Origin: Planctomycetota bacterium
Lineage (GTDB): Bacteria > Planctomycetota > Planctomycetia > Planctomycetales > Planctomycetaceae
Assembly: GCA_018242525.1 (NCBI GenBank)
Contig: JAFEBS010000001.1
Location: 1-64,000 of the forward strand
Reading direction: 5' to 3'
DNA length: 64,000 bases
Shown here: one piece after another, positions 35,715 through 44,196 of the stretch
Layout: the number at the start of each line of letters is the position of its first letter
Numbering within the stretch: position 1 is the stretch's first letter
The notes under the pieces: generated by a model
The model's input: the letters and a program-made list of their open reading frames with translations, nothing else
Databases searched by the model: none
What the model was told of the DNA's origin: nothing
Translations under genes and position numbers: made by a program

Positions 35715-35852
35715 CGTTCGACCCGGGCGACCGCCTCGAACTCAGCCGAGGACTTGTCTGTTTTCGACCGCCACGCTTTTGACGCCGTTGTTACCGACAT
35801 CCGCCTGACCGGCTCCTCGGAGATGGAATCTGGCGATGTGCGTGCCGAAATC

Positions 35853-38276
35853 TCAATTGCGGGTTCCGGATAATCTTCGTTCCATTTCGACGATCGTGGC
35901 GGTTGTTTTCAAAAGCGAGTCCGGATTGAGGGAGATGCTGTCAATCCCCGCTTCGACCAGGAATTTTGCAAACTCGGGATAGTCGCTGGGTGCCTGACCG
36001 CAGATTCCGATCTTGCGCCCCTTCGCCTGCACTTTCCGGATTGCGTCGGAGATCATATTGCGAACAGCCAGATTTCGCTCATCGAAGATGTGGGCGACGA
36101 TCTCGGAATCGCGGTCCACTCCCAGGATGAGCTGGGTCAGATCATTGGAACCGATCGAAAACCCGTCAAAAATCTCAGCGAATTCCTCGGCCAGAATCAC
36201 ATTGCTGGGGATCTCGCACATGACATACACTTCCAGTCCGTTTTCGCCCCGATTCAGGCCATGTTTGGACATTTCCGCCAGGACTTTGCGACCTTCGTCA
36301 ACGGTTCGACAGAACGGAATCATCAGCTTCAGGTTTCGCAACCCCATCTCGTCTCGAACAATCTTCATCGCCCGGCATTCCAGTGCAAACGCGTCACGGT
36401 ATCTTTCGTCGTAGTACCGCGATGCACCGCGAAACCCGAGCATCGGATTCTCCTCGATGGGCTCATACGATTTCCCTCCAATCAGGTTTGCGTATTCATT
36501 CGTCTTGAAGTCACTCAGGCGGACGATCACATCCCGGGGATGGAACGCGGCCGCAATGATTGCCACACCCTGCGCGAGTTTGTCCACAAAGAATTGCGGC
36601 TTGTCTGCATAGCCTTCCGTCAGACGATCAATCTGATGCTTGACTTCGAGATCCGTCAATCGATCGTATTCCAGCAATGCCTGTGGATGGATCTTGATGA
36701 ATGTCGCGATGATGAATTCTTCGCGAGCCAGGCCGACGCCGTCACTTGGCAGCATCGACAACCGGAATGCCTCGGCGGGGTTTCCGATGTTCATCAGCAC
36801 TTTGGTTTTTGGATGGGGCAACGATCGCATGTCGATCCGCTGGACATCGTATCGCAGCAATCCCTTGTAGACGTGCCCCACTTCCCCCTCGGCACAGGAC
36901 ACTGTGACCGGTTGACCATCCCGCAGCACTTCCGTTCCATTCTCGGTCCCCACGACGGCGGGAAGTCCCAGCTCACGGCTGACGATGGCGGCATGACACG
37001 TGCGACCGCCACGGTTGGTCACGATCGCCGCGGCTTTTTTCATCGTCGGTTCCCAGTCTGGATCGGTCTTGTCAGTCACCAGAACTTCACCCTTGCGAAA
37101 CTCCGCCAGATCTCGCGGATTGGTAATGACTCGCACGGGTCCTTGCCCGATTTTCGATCCAACGCTACGACCGCTGACCAGAAGCGTGCCGGTTTCCTTG
37201 AGAGAACAGGATTCCAGGACGCTGGCTTCCTTCTGCGATTCAACAGTCTCGGGGCGGGCCTGAACGATCCACAAATCGCCGGTGATCCCGTCCTTGGCCC
37301 ATTCCATATCCATTGGCGTATTGGTTCCACGCTTGCCCGAATAGTGCTCTTCGATAATGCATGCCCAGCGCGCCAATGTCAGGATTTCGTCGTCTTCAAT
37401 GGCGAACCGCGATCGTTCTTCGGTTGAAACGGGGACGTTGCGCGTCATGCGGCCGCCACCGTTGTCATAGATCATTCGAAATTCCTTATTGCCAAGCCTC
37501 TTCTGCAAGATCGGCCGGAAGCCTTCCATTAATGTCGGCTTGAAGACCAGGAATTCATCCGGGTTCACCGCACCCTGGACCACGTTCTCTCCCAGTCCGA
37601 ACGCCGCGTTAATGAGCACGGCATTCCTGAATCCGGTTTCCGTGTCGATCGAAAACATGACGCCAGACGCCGCCATGTCAGAGCGGACCATCTGCTGAAC
37701 GCCAATCGACAAGCCAATTTTAAAGTCGTCAAATCCCATGTGCCGTCGGTACGAGATCGCCCGATCGGTGAACAGGGATGCGAAGCACCGCTTGCAGGTG
37801 TGTAACAGCGAATGACGTCCGCGAACATTCAGATACGTTTCCTGCTGGCCTGCGAAACTCGCATCCGGAAGATCTTCGGCAGTCGCGCTGCTGCGGACGG
37901 CAACGTCCAGATGGAGCCGGGAACCGCCAGTTAGCTGGTCATATGCCTCGGTAATGGCCGATTGCAGTTCAGTGGGCAATTCGGCAACTGTAATGGCTTC
38001 CCGAATCGCTTGACCACAATCCTGCAAGCTTGTCACATCCGAGAAATCCAGATGCTGAAGAAGCTCGCGAATTCTGGCGTCCGTGCCCGTCGATCGAAGG
38101 AAGTGCCAGTAGGCGTCAACCGTAATCGCAAACCCGTTGGGTACACGAACCCCTCGTTCACCCAATTCGCGATACATTTCACCCAGGGATGCGTTCTTCC
38201 CTCCGACAATTGCGACGTCGGCAATCGATGTATCGGCAAACCAGCGGATCCATGGAGATACGTGTGATATGGCCAT
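35853..38276 (-). CDS. ppsA: Phosphoenolpyruvate synthase
   Basis: An 807-residue protein of full family length. It converts pyruvate, ATP and water to PEP, AMP and phosphate in gluconeogenesis. Domain order: N-terminal ATP-grasp pyruvate-phosphate dikinase domain (VGGKNASLGEMY; RSSATAEDLPDASFAGQQETYLN), the swivelling phospho-His domain with TNRGGRTCHAAIVSREL (catalytic His428), and a C-terminal PEP-binding TIM barrel (GFSIGSNDLTQL; GICGQAP with catalytic Cys). All key residues are present. It starts 37 nt after groEL with AGGAAGG upstream and ends the USP-GroEL-PpsA operon. Confidence 0.96.
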   Translation of the reverse strand: MAISHVSPWIRWFADTSIADVAIVGGKNASLGEMYRELGERGVRVPNGFAITVDAYWHFLRSTGTDARIRELLQHLDFSDVTSLQDCGQAIREAITVAELPTELQSAITEAYDQLTGGSRLHLDVAVRSSATAEDLPDASFAGQQETYLNVRGRHSLLHTCKRCFASLFTDRAISYRRHMGFDDFKIGLSIGVQQMVRSDMAASGVMFSIDTETGFRNAVLINAAFGLGENVVQGAVNPDEFLVFKPTLMEGFRPILQKRLGNKEFRMIYDNGGGRMTRNVPVSTEERSRFAIEDDEILTLARWACIIEEHYSGKRGTNTPMDMEWAKDGITGDLWIVQARPETVESQKEASVLESCSLKETGTLLVSGRSVGSKIGQGPVRVITNPRDLAEFRKGEVLVTDKTDPDWEPTMKKAAAIVTNRGGRTCHAAIVSRELGLPAVVGTENGTEVLRDGQPVTVSCAEGEVGHVYKGLLRYDVQRIDMRSLPHPKTKVLMNIGNPAEAFRLSMLPSDGVGLAREEFIIATFIKIHPQALLEYDRLTDLEVKHQIDRLTEGYADKPQFFVDKLAQGVAIIAAAFHPRDVIVRLSDFKTNEYANLIGGKSYEPIEENPMLGFRGASRYYDERYRDAFALECRAMKIVRDEMGLRNLKLMIPFCRTVDEGRKVLAEMSKHGLNRGENGLEVYVMCEIPSNVILAEEFAEIFDGFSIGSNDLTQLILGVDRDSEIVAHIFDERNLAVRNMISDAIRKVQAKGRKIGICGQAPSDYPEFAKFLVEAGIDSISLNPDSLLKTTATIVEMERRLSGTRN

Positions 38277-38313
38277 TCGGAGCCTTCCTGAAATTCAATG
38301 TCTGTAATCTAAA

Positions 38314-39939
38314 TCATTGGTCATAACCATCATGCGTATGCCTCTCGGGCGACATGATTTCCGGAATCTCAGTCAGCGTGGCTTCCGTCAGAAGCAATAC
38401 GCCGGCAACCGAAACTGCGTTTTCGAGGGCGACGCGCACAACTTTTGTCGGGTCCACAATTCCTGATTCCAGCAAATTGACGTACGTCCCCGCGGCGGCG
38501 TCGAAACCATTCTCCTGGGGTTGATGGCGGGTGTGATCAATGACAACACCTGCATCGAAACCTGAGTTCTCGGCAATCTGCCGAGTGGGTGCTTCCAGTG
38601 CCTTGCGAAGAATCCGCAGGCCGGTCTTTTCGTCTCCCGTGGCCTGCTCCTCCAGCCGTTCAACGGAACTGATGGCATGCAACAGGGCGCGACCACCCCC
38701 GGGCACAATTCCTTCGGCCAGTGCGGCCTTGGTGGCACTGATGGCGTCATCGAACGCCTCTTTGCGGTTTTTCATCTCGGCTTCGGAAGGTGCGCCGACG
38801 TGGATCACCGCCACGCCCCCGGACAGCTTGGCCAATCGCTCCTGCAGCTTTTCCTTGTCATATTCGGAAGTGGATTTGTCGATCTGACGGCGCAACTCCT
38901 GGCACCGGCCTTGAATGGCAGTTTTTGAACCTGCCCCACCAATGATCGTGGTGGTCTCCTTGTCGATCACGATGCGCTTGGCGCGTCCAAGATCCGTCAA
39001 CGATACAGACTCCAGTTTGACGCCCAGTTCTTCAGCGAGGAACTGTCCCCCGGTCAGGATCGCGATGTCCTGCATGATGGCCTTGCGGCGATCACCGAAT
39101 CCGGGAGCCTTCACCGCAGCACAGGCGAGGACGCCCCGAAGCTTGTTGACGACGAGCGTGGCCAGTGCATCCGGGTCGACATCCTCAGCGATGATCAACA
39201 GAGCGGCTTGAGCCTTGACCACCTGTTCCAACAATGGAACCAGGTCCTTGGTATGGCCGAGTTTCTTGTCGTAAAGCAGGATGTACGGATCATCCAGCGC
39301 CGCGATCATCTTTTCGGGATCGCTCACGAAATACGGGGACAGAAAGCCGCGATCAAATTGCATTCCTTCGACGACTTCGATCGAGGTCTCGGTTCCCTTG
39401 GCCTCCTCGATCGAGACGACACCTTCCTTCCCCACCTTTTCGACGGCATCTGCGACAAGGTTTCCGATGGTCTCGTCATTGTGAGCGGAGAGCGCGGCGA
39501 CGTTGACGGTTTCCTGATGTGTTTCGACGGGTCGCGACAACCCGCGAACCGCCTCGACCGCCGCCGTCAAACCGCGGTCAAGGCCACGCTTGAGATCGAT
39601 GGCACTCGCGCCGGCGGCCACGTTCCTGAGTCCTTCGGAATAAATGGCATGTGCGAGAATGGTTGATGTACTCGTACCATCGCCAACGACATCGCCCGTT
39701 CGCTCGGCCGCTTCACGAAGCATCTGTGCGCCAAGGTTCTCCTCGGGATCCTTCAGTTCAATTTCTTTGGCAATCGTAACGCCGTCGTTGCACACCAATG
39801 GCCTGCCGTATTTCTTTTCGATCAGCACGCATTTTGACTTTGGTCCGAGGGTCACTCGTATCGCATCAGTCAACATCGTCGCACCGCGCAGGATCTTCTC
39901 GCGCGCGGCGGATTTGAAGAGAAGCTGTTTATGTGTCAT
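38314..39939 (-). CDS. groEL: 60-kDa chaperonin GroEL, orphan paralog
   Basis: A 541-residue chaperonin with all domains: equatorial ATP site ([32 protein letters not shown]), apical domain ([16 protein letters not shown]) and C-terminal equatorial part. ATP-site Asp residues are kept. Two traits mark it as a specialised copy: no groES gene adjoins it, and the C-terminus ends [12 protein letters not shown] instead of the Gly-Gly-Met tail. It lies between a USP gene (85 nt upstream) and ppsA, so it is probably a stress-specific chaperonin using a GroES from elsewhere. Confidence 0.93.
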   Translation of the reverse strand: MTHKQLLFKSAAREKILRGATMLTDAIRVTLGPKSKCVLIEKKYGRPLVCNDGVTIAKEIELKDPEENLGAQMLREAAERTGDVVGDGTSTSTILAHAIYSEGLRNVAAGASAIDLKRGLDRGLTAAVEAVRGLSRPVETHQETVNVAALSAHNDETIGNLVADAVEKVGKEGVVSIEEAKGTETSIEVVEGMQFDRGFLSPYFVSDPEKMIAALDDPYILLYDKKLGHTKDLVPLLEQVVKAQAALLIIAEDVDPDALATLVVNKLRGVLACAAVKAPGFGDRRKAIMQDIAILTGGQFLAEELGVKLESVSLTDLGRAKRIVIDKETTTIIGGAGSKTAIQGRCQELRRQIDKSTSEYDKEKLQERLAKLSGGVAVIHVGAPSEAEMKNRKEAFDDAISATKAALAEGIVPGGGRALLHAISSVERLEEQATGDEKTGLRILRKALEAPTRQIAENSGFDAGVVIDHTRHQPQENGFDAAAGTYVNLLESGIVDPTKVVRVALENAVSVAGVLLLTEATLTEIPEIMSPERHTHDGYDQ

Positions 39940-40024
39940 GGCAGATCATTCCTTAAACCAAAACGCAGGTGGCTTGGCTTGTCTCCGAGTCAAGGGCAGG
40001 CTGGCACCGGGCGCATCAATCCCC

Positions 40025-40477
40025 TCATTGTTCTGCATGCACGGTCATTACGGGACACCTGGCCATCCGAACCAGTTTCTCAGCGACGCTTCCCAGCAGC
40101 AGGCGCGACAGACCCCGATGGCCGTGCGTACCGACAACAATCACGTCGATGTCATTGTCTTCCGCATACTTCAGGATCTGTTCCAGCGGGAACCCGACCC
40201 TAATGGCACAAATGGGCGGGCTGCCACAGTGCAACTGCGCCTGACGGACATTCTCCGCCAGGTCCTGTTCAGCCTGTGTCACCATTGCCGGTAGCGCGTC
40301 TTCCGGACGAATCCATGCGCCATTGGGTCCAGGCAACGGCAGCGGTTCCACGACGACATGCAGTACATGCAGATCCGCGCAAAACATCTCGGCGATCACA
40401 TCGGCGTATTTCAGAGCCCGGTTTGCTGACTGGCTGAAATCAGTGACGACAAGGATTCGCCCAAGTGAGACTGGCAT
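40025..40477 (-). CDS. Universal stress protein (ATP-binding type)
   Basis: A 150-residue Usp-domain protein with the beta1 strand (RILVVTDFSQSA) and the ATP motif THGHRGLSRLLLGSVAEKLV, then CPVMTVH. ATG 40477 is chosen since GAAGGTGA precedes it and the next residues fit the domain start; the frame back to 40600 is non-homologous. First gene of an operon with groEL and ppsA, divergent from hsp20. The three USPs in the window are clearly distinct from each other. Confidence 0.92.
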   Translation of the reverse strand: MPVSLGRILVVTDFSQSANRALKYADVIAEMFCADLHVLHVVVEPLPLPGPNGAWIRPEDALPAMVTQAEQDLAENVRQAQLHCGSPPICAIRVGFPLEQILKYAEDNDIDVIVVGTHGHRGLSRLLLGSVAEKLVRMARCPVMTVHAEQ

Positions 40478-40560
40478 TGTATTCACCTTCAGACTGTAGC
40501 TGGTGTGTTTCCGCGACTCGGCTTGTCGCGACGTTCTGTCGGCAGCATCGGGGGCGTTCA

Positions 40561-40575
40561 GCAGGCATTGTGCCA
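40561..40575 (-). promoter_or_regulatory. Sigma-54-type promoter for USP-groEL-ppsA
   Basis: Minus-strand TGGCAC-AATGC-CTGC has a perfect -24 box and exact GG-N10-GC spacing; only one base of the -12 box (C for T) departs. It lies about 80 bases upstream of the USP start. Confidence 0.65.
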
Positions 40576-40851
40576 AAGTCACGGATTTCGAGTTTCGCAC
40601 ACGGAATCATTGGTGAACTGCGAGTAACAGGCGACCACTTCTGAACAGCCAGCGGGTTCGTACCCCGAATACGCGATGGCGAGAATTGATCAAGTGGGTC
40701 GACATTTTCCAGATTGCCTGCGGTCCTTCGTCAAACCAGGTTGGGACGGCCGGTCAACGCCGTGCACCTACTTTAGCCATGAAATCCAAAGCGTCAGCAA
40801 AGGAGGGGGTGCCTGCCGTCGATTCAACAGAATCTGTGAAGTCGTACTGTT

Positions 40852-40867
40852 TGGCACAGGAGCTGCA
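40852..40867 (+). promoter_or_regulatory. Sigma-54-type promoter for hsp20
   Basis: TGGCAC-AGGAG-CTGCA, with perfect -24 box and GG-N10-GC spacing. It lies 75 bases upstream of the hsp20 ATG. The flanks (TTTGGCAC...CTGC) are the same as in the opposite-facing site at 40561-40575. Confidence 0.68.
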
Positions 40868-40941
40868 AACAGAACATTCCCACCCGGGTCAACCAGTAGT
40901 CGGTTGATCCAGCAACAGCACCAGGTACAACAGGAGTTCCC

Positions 40942-41427
40942 ATGTCCACGACACTTGCCTCGAAGAAGAAGGCCGAGACGACAACCGACTTGGCGAAAGG
41001 ATTGTGGCCTGATTTTGGCTTGCCATCATTGAACCGGCTTCGCCATGAATTTGACGATCTGTGGAACAAGTTCTACAACGAAGTCCCGGCCCTGTGGAAT
41101 GCCGAGCGAGCCGACTTGCGGTGGTCATTCGATGTCGAAGACACGCCGGACGCCTACGTGATCAAGGCCGAAGCGCCTGGTTTCGAAGCGAATGATTTCA
41201 ACGTGGAACTGCGCGGAGACAACCTGGTTCTGCAAGCGAAGAAATCGAAGGAAGAGAAATCGAAGGAAAAGGAATCGTTCACATCAACTCAGTTCTACCG
41301 GGCCATGTCGATTCCGGCACACGTGGCCGTCGACAAGATCGACGCAGCGTACGACAAGGGAATCCTGACCGTCACGCTGCCGAAGACTGAAGACGGCAAA
41401 GGCCGCAAGATCGCCGTGAAAGGCTAA
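40942..41427 (+). CDS. Small heat-shock protein Hsp20 (alpha-crystallin type)
   Basis: A 161-residue chaperone. The alpha-crystallin domain (about 55-150) has the typical strands (RWSFDVEDTPDAYVIKAEAPGF, with the later A-x-x-x-n-G-I-L-x-V motif as AAYDKGILTVTLPK) followed by a short basic tail (GRKIAVKG). The N-terminal arm is about 55 residues. Known to bind unfolding proteins without ATP and pass them to GroEL/DnaK. Good ribosome site (AGGAG). Single gene with a sigma-54-like promoter. Confidence 0.95.
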   Translation: MSTTLASKKKAETTTDLAKGLWPDFGLPSLNRLRHEFDDLWNKFYNEVPALWNAERADLRWSFDVEDTPDAYVIKAEAPGFEANDFNVELRGDNLVLQAKKSKEEKSKEKESFTSTQFYRAMSIPAHVAVDKIDAAYDKGILTVTLPKTEDGKGRKIAVKG

Positions 41428-41476
41428 ACAGCTTTGCAGGATGTTGAGACGGAATCGCGGAAACCTCAATGCACTT

Positions 41477-41540
41477 GCCCGATGCGCGAGCGAGGGATAA
41501 ACAAGTTGGACTCGCATCGATGAATCCCTCGCTCGCGCGT
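41477..41540 (+). repeat. REP-like palindromic element, copy A
   Basis: GCGCGAGCGAGGGAT (41484-41498) and its perfect reverse complement (41524-41538) frame a 25-base centre. A related copy lies at 61476-61544, sharing the outer GCCCGATGCGCGA(G/A)CGAGGG. It may also end hsp20 transcription, since TTTT follows at 41540. Confidence 0.7.
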
Positions 41541-41656
41541 TTTGAAGTTGCGCCTTTTCACGTGCGATTTCAAACGACGACTTGCCAGCGACGAATGTGG
41601 CTATCCAGGTGATAAAAAGGGGGCCGCCAGATAAGTGATCACCTGGACATTGCAGC

Positions 41657-41680
41657 GCTGATCTGTCTTCGCGGATCAGC
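41657..41680 (-). terminator. Hairpin at the end of the hydrogenase operon
   Basis: GCTGATC (41657-41663) and GATCAGC (41674-41680) pair across a ten-base loop that can extend the stem by two pairs. It is about 100 bases downstream of the hypE stop. No T run follows on the minus strand. Confidence 0.35.
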
Positions 41681-41775
41681 AGTCGCCCGCATCCCCAATC
41701 ACAAATCGAAAAAATCTGACTTCGTCATTGCGCCGAAACTCCTGGCCGTCGTGCGAGCCAGCGACCGGGTTGACA

Positions 41776-42849
41776 TCAGCAGATTCGCGGCAAAGGTGCC
41801 CCCGACGGTTCATCAATGGCGACTTCCCTGCCGGAAACCCGCACCATCGTGACTGCCGGACGACGCGACACGGCAACGCGTCCGATCGCGGCCGCGGATT
41901 GAGTGATCGGAAACTGACGCAGCAGAGCCAGCGTCGGCTGTACCAGGTGCGACGGCGTCGCCAGTAAACATGTTCCTTCGTTTGCCAAGTGGATTGCGTC
42001 GAGTCCCAGCAGTTCGCAGACCGCACGAACCGACGCGGTCACCGGGATCTGATCTTCAACCAGCATGCAGCGTGTCCGTGACATTTCGGTCCATTCATGA
42101 AGCACCGCTGCAACTCCGCCGCGAGTGGCATCCCGTACGGCACGCGGTGTCAGACCCGCACTGATTAACGCCATCAACGGCTCCGTGAGCGGAGCACAAT
42201 CGCTGTGGGGCAATGGATCAAAGTCAAATTGTTCCCGGCTGCAAAGTACGGCCGCACCGTGGCAGCCGATCGGACCGCTGACGATGATCTCGTCGTCCGG
42301 TTGCAGTGTCGCCGCGCCTGTCGGGGCCGAATGACATCGCACCCCGATTCCGGAGGTGGTGACGTACAACTTGTCTGTCATTCCGCGGGGAACAACCTTG
42401 GTGTCACCCGTGACAATCTGGACGTGTGCTGTCACTGCGGCGTCGCGAATACTGTCCAGAACCTGGTTCAGCAGGCTGACTGGCAACCCTTCTTCGATAA
42501 TCATTGCCAGGCTGAGCCAAAGCGGTCGAGCACCTGTCACCGCCAAATCGTTCACTGTGCCGAATACGGCCAGCTTGCCGATGTCTCCTCCCGGAAAGAA
42601 CAGCGGCGACACCGTATAGCCATCCGTTGTGAACGCCAAAGCCGTTGACGCTTCGTCATCCGGCGAAGGAAGCATCAAAGTCGCGGAATCTTCGAGACGC
42701 AACAGCGTATCGTTTCCCAACCGGCGAAGAATCTGGTCACGGATCAGGCTTCGCGACAACCGCCCGCCTTCCCCATGCGCCAAACTGATCTGACTATCAT
42801 CCTGCGTTACGGGAAGCGGGCACTGGAACCAGGGATTCGCCTCATTCAC
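41776..42849 (-). CDS. hypE: [NiFe] hydrogenase maturation protein HypE
   Basis: A 357-residue protein of the PurM/AIR-synthase family. With HypF it makes the cyanide ligand of the active-site iron; carbamoyl is placed on the C-terminal Cys and dehydrated with ATP. The tail is the conserved PRIC. ATP-domain marks are visible (DGYTVSPLFFPGGDIGKLAVFGTVNDLAV; GDTKVVPRG; RDATRGGVAAVLHE). The GTG at 42849 is chosen, overlapping hypD by 8 nt; the long frame back to 43065 lies inside hypD. Last gene of the hydrogenase operon. Confidence 0.94.
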   Translation of the reverse strand: MNEANPWFQCPLPVTQDDSQISLAHGEGGRLSRSLIRDQILRRLGNDTLLRLEDSATLMLPSPDDEASTALAFTTDGYTVSPLFFPGGDIGKLAVFGTVNDLAVTGARPLWLSLAMIIEEGLPVSLLNQVLDSIRDAAVTAHVQIVTGDTKVVPRGMTDKLYVTTSGIGVRCHSAPTGAATLQPDDEIIVSGPIGCHGAAVLCSREQFDFDPLPHSDCAPLTEPLMALISAGLTPRAVRDATRGGVAAVLHEWTEMSRTRCMLVEDQIPVTASVRAVCELLGLDAIHLANEGTCLLATPSHLVQPTLALLRQFPITQSAAAIGRVAVSRRPAVTMVRVSGREVAIDEPSGAPLPRIC

Positions 42850-43945
42850 TCGAAGCCTCGACAGTCTGAGCGTACCTGAAATACGCGGCGCAGGCCCCTT
42901 CGGACGAGACCATCGGTGCGCCACGCGGCTGATCGGGAGTACACGCGTTTCCGAACAAGGGACATTGTGGCGGCTTGATCTGACCCGACAAGACCAGACC
43001 GCTTTGACATTCCCCGTCATGGTCGGACACGGCAGACTCCAATGAAAACCGGACGCGAGCGTCAAACGATTGAAACTCCGCCCTCAATCTCAATCCTCCC
43101 TCGGCAATCCGTCCAAAACCCCGCCAGGGAATCGTCGCGACTTGAAAGACTTCGTCGAGAAGTTGCTGGGCTCGCGCATTACCCGTCGGACGTGCGGAGC
43201 GAGAATAGCGGTTTTCCAGCGCTGGCGTTTTCTGTTCGAGCAGTCGAACACATTCGGACAACCCCGACAGCAAATCGACGGGTTCGAACCCGGTGACAAC
43301 GATCGGCACCTGGAATCCCCGAACCAACTCTTCGTAATGAGCGAACCCTGTGACCGTGCAGACATGTCCAGCCGCCAGAAATCCCTGAACCCGGCAGTTT
43401 GGCAGTTGCAGAATGGCCCGCATGGCTGGCTCGACACGAACATGGTGATCAAGGACGCTGAAATTTGTGAGTCCCAGTTGGCGAGCTTGCAGCAGCGCTA
43501 ACGCCGTTGCCGGAGCTGTTGTTTCAAAGCCAACTCCAAAAAACACGACCTCACGAGCAGGATTCCTGACGGCCAATTGCACGGCGTCCATGGGGGAATA
43601 GACAATGCGAACGTCCGCCCCACGTGCTCTGGCCTGCAGCAGACTGCCCGTCGCACCGGGTACGCGAAGCATGTCTCCAAAACTGGCCAGCGTCACGTGA
43701 TGATTCAGGGTAAGTTCCATGGCGTCCCCGATCGTCTCGGCGGGAGTGACGCAGACGGGGCATCCCGGTCCATGGATCAGTTCCAGCACGTCGTCCAGGG
43801 CACCTTCCAATCCATAACGCAGGAATGCATGCGTCTGACCACCACAAACATCCATGATCACCCAACGCTGCGTCACGGATTGACGGAGTTCCGTCAGTTG
43901 GCGTGTCAGCACCTTCGACTGGCGAAACTCATCCACGTACTTCAT
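42842..43945 (-). CDS. hypD: [NiFe] hydrogenase maturation protein HypD
   Basis: A 367-residue iron-sulfur protein that with HypC assembles the Fe(CN)2CO unit. Conserved motifs are present: CGGQTHAFLRYG, GPGCPVCVTP, GFETTAP and the C-terminal Cys cluster (CQSGL...PPQCPLFGNAC) holding a [4Fe-4S] cluster. The start overlaps the hypC stop by 4 nt (ATGA). All family hallmarks are intact. Confidence 0.95.
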   Translation of the reverse strand: MKYVDEFRQSKVLTRQLTELRQSVTQRWVIMDVCGGQTHAFLRYGLEGALDDVLELIHGPGCPVCVTPAETIGDAMELTLNHHVTLASFGDMLRVPGATGSLLQARARGADVRIVYSPMDAVQLAVRNPAREVVFFGVGFETTAPATALALLQARQLGLTNFSVLDHHVRVEPAMRAILQLPNCRVQGFLAAGHVCTVTGFAHYEELVRGFQVPIVVTGFEPVDLLSGLSECVRLLEQKTPALENRYSRSARPTGNARAQQLLDEVFQVATIPWRGFGRIAEGGLRLRAEFQSFDARVRFSLESAVSDHDGECQSGLVLSGQIKPPQCPLFGNACTPDQPRGAPMVSSEGACAAYFRYAQTVEASSE

Positions 43946-44196
43946 GGCGCTTCCGATCCGGTTTCTCCAACTGCGTCTGCGTTGGAAAGATCGCTGAGCG
44001 TCTGCCTGGCGGCCTGTTCGTCGATCACCGTCAATGCCACACCGGCATGCACCAGCACGTAGTCACCTTCCTGCGCGTCCGGCACGCACGCCATGTGGCA
44101 ACGTTTCCGGATCCCACCGAAATCGATTTCCGCGGTGGCCAGCAGCGGGTCGTGGTCAATCCAGCGTACGAGTTGGCCGGGAACTCCCAGGCACAT
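43942..44196 (-). CDS. hypC: [NiFe] hydrogenase maturation chaperone HypC
   Basis: An 84-residue protein starting MCLGVPGQL; the N-terminal Cys2 binds HypD and the iron unit. The remainder has the small OB-fold pattern (AEIDFGGIRKRCHMACVPDAQEGDYVLVHAG). The start is fixed by this motif, although the open frame extends to 44427. It overlaps the end of hypF by 41 nt and the start of hypD by 4 nt. Confidence 0.93.
   Translation of the reverse strand: MCLGVPGQLVRWIDHDPLLATAEIDFGGIRKRCHMACVPDAQEGDYVLVHAGVALTVIDEQAARQTLSDLSNADAVGETGSEAP

Larger units (their letters stand above)
40478..40941 (+). other. Divergent regulatory region between USP-groEL-ppsA and hsp20
   Basis: 464 bases with two back-to-back sigma-54-like promoters (40561-40575 minus, 40852-40867 plus) and a 276-base centre where a shared activator could bind. 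A weak dyad GAAC-N9-GTTC lies near 40637-40653. No CIRCE element (TTAGCACTC-N9-GAGTGCTAA) is present. No coding frame is convincing. Confidence 0.6.
41428..41775 (+). other. Intergenic region after hsp20 and after hypE
   Basis: 348 bases between two converging transcription units. It holds a palindromic repeat (41477-41540), a dyad CCAGGTGAT/ATCACCTGG (41605-41613 and 41638-41646), and a hairpin (41657-41680). No gene seen. Confidence 0.6.

Noticed and set aside
36090..37427. A 445-residue plus-strand gene opposite ppsA
   Set aside because: Pure antisense shadow of a highly conserved enzyme gene with all catalytic motifs on the other strand.
40478..40941. CIRCE operator or heat-shock sigma promoter for hsp20/groEL
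   Set aside because: No TTAGCACTC-N9-GAGTGCTAA was found, and sigma-54-like sites explain both directions better.
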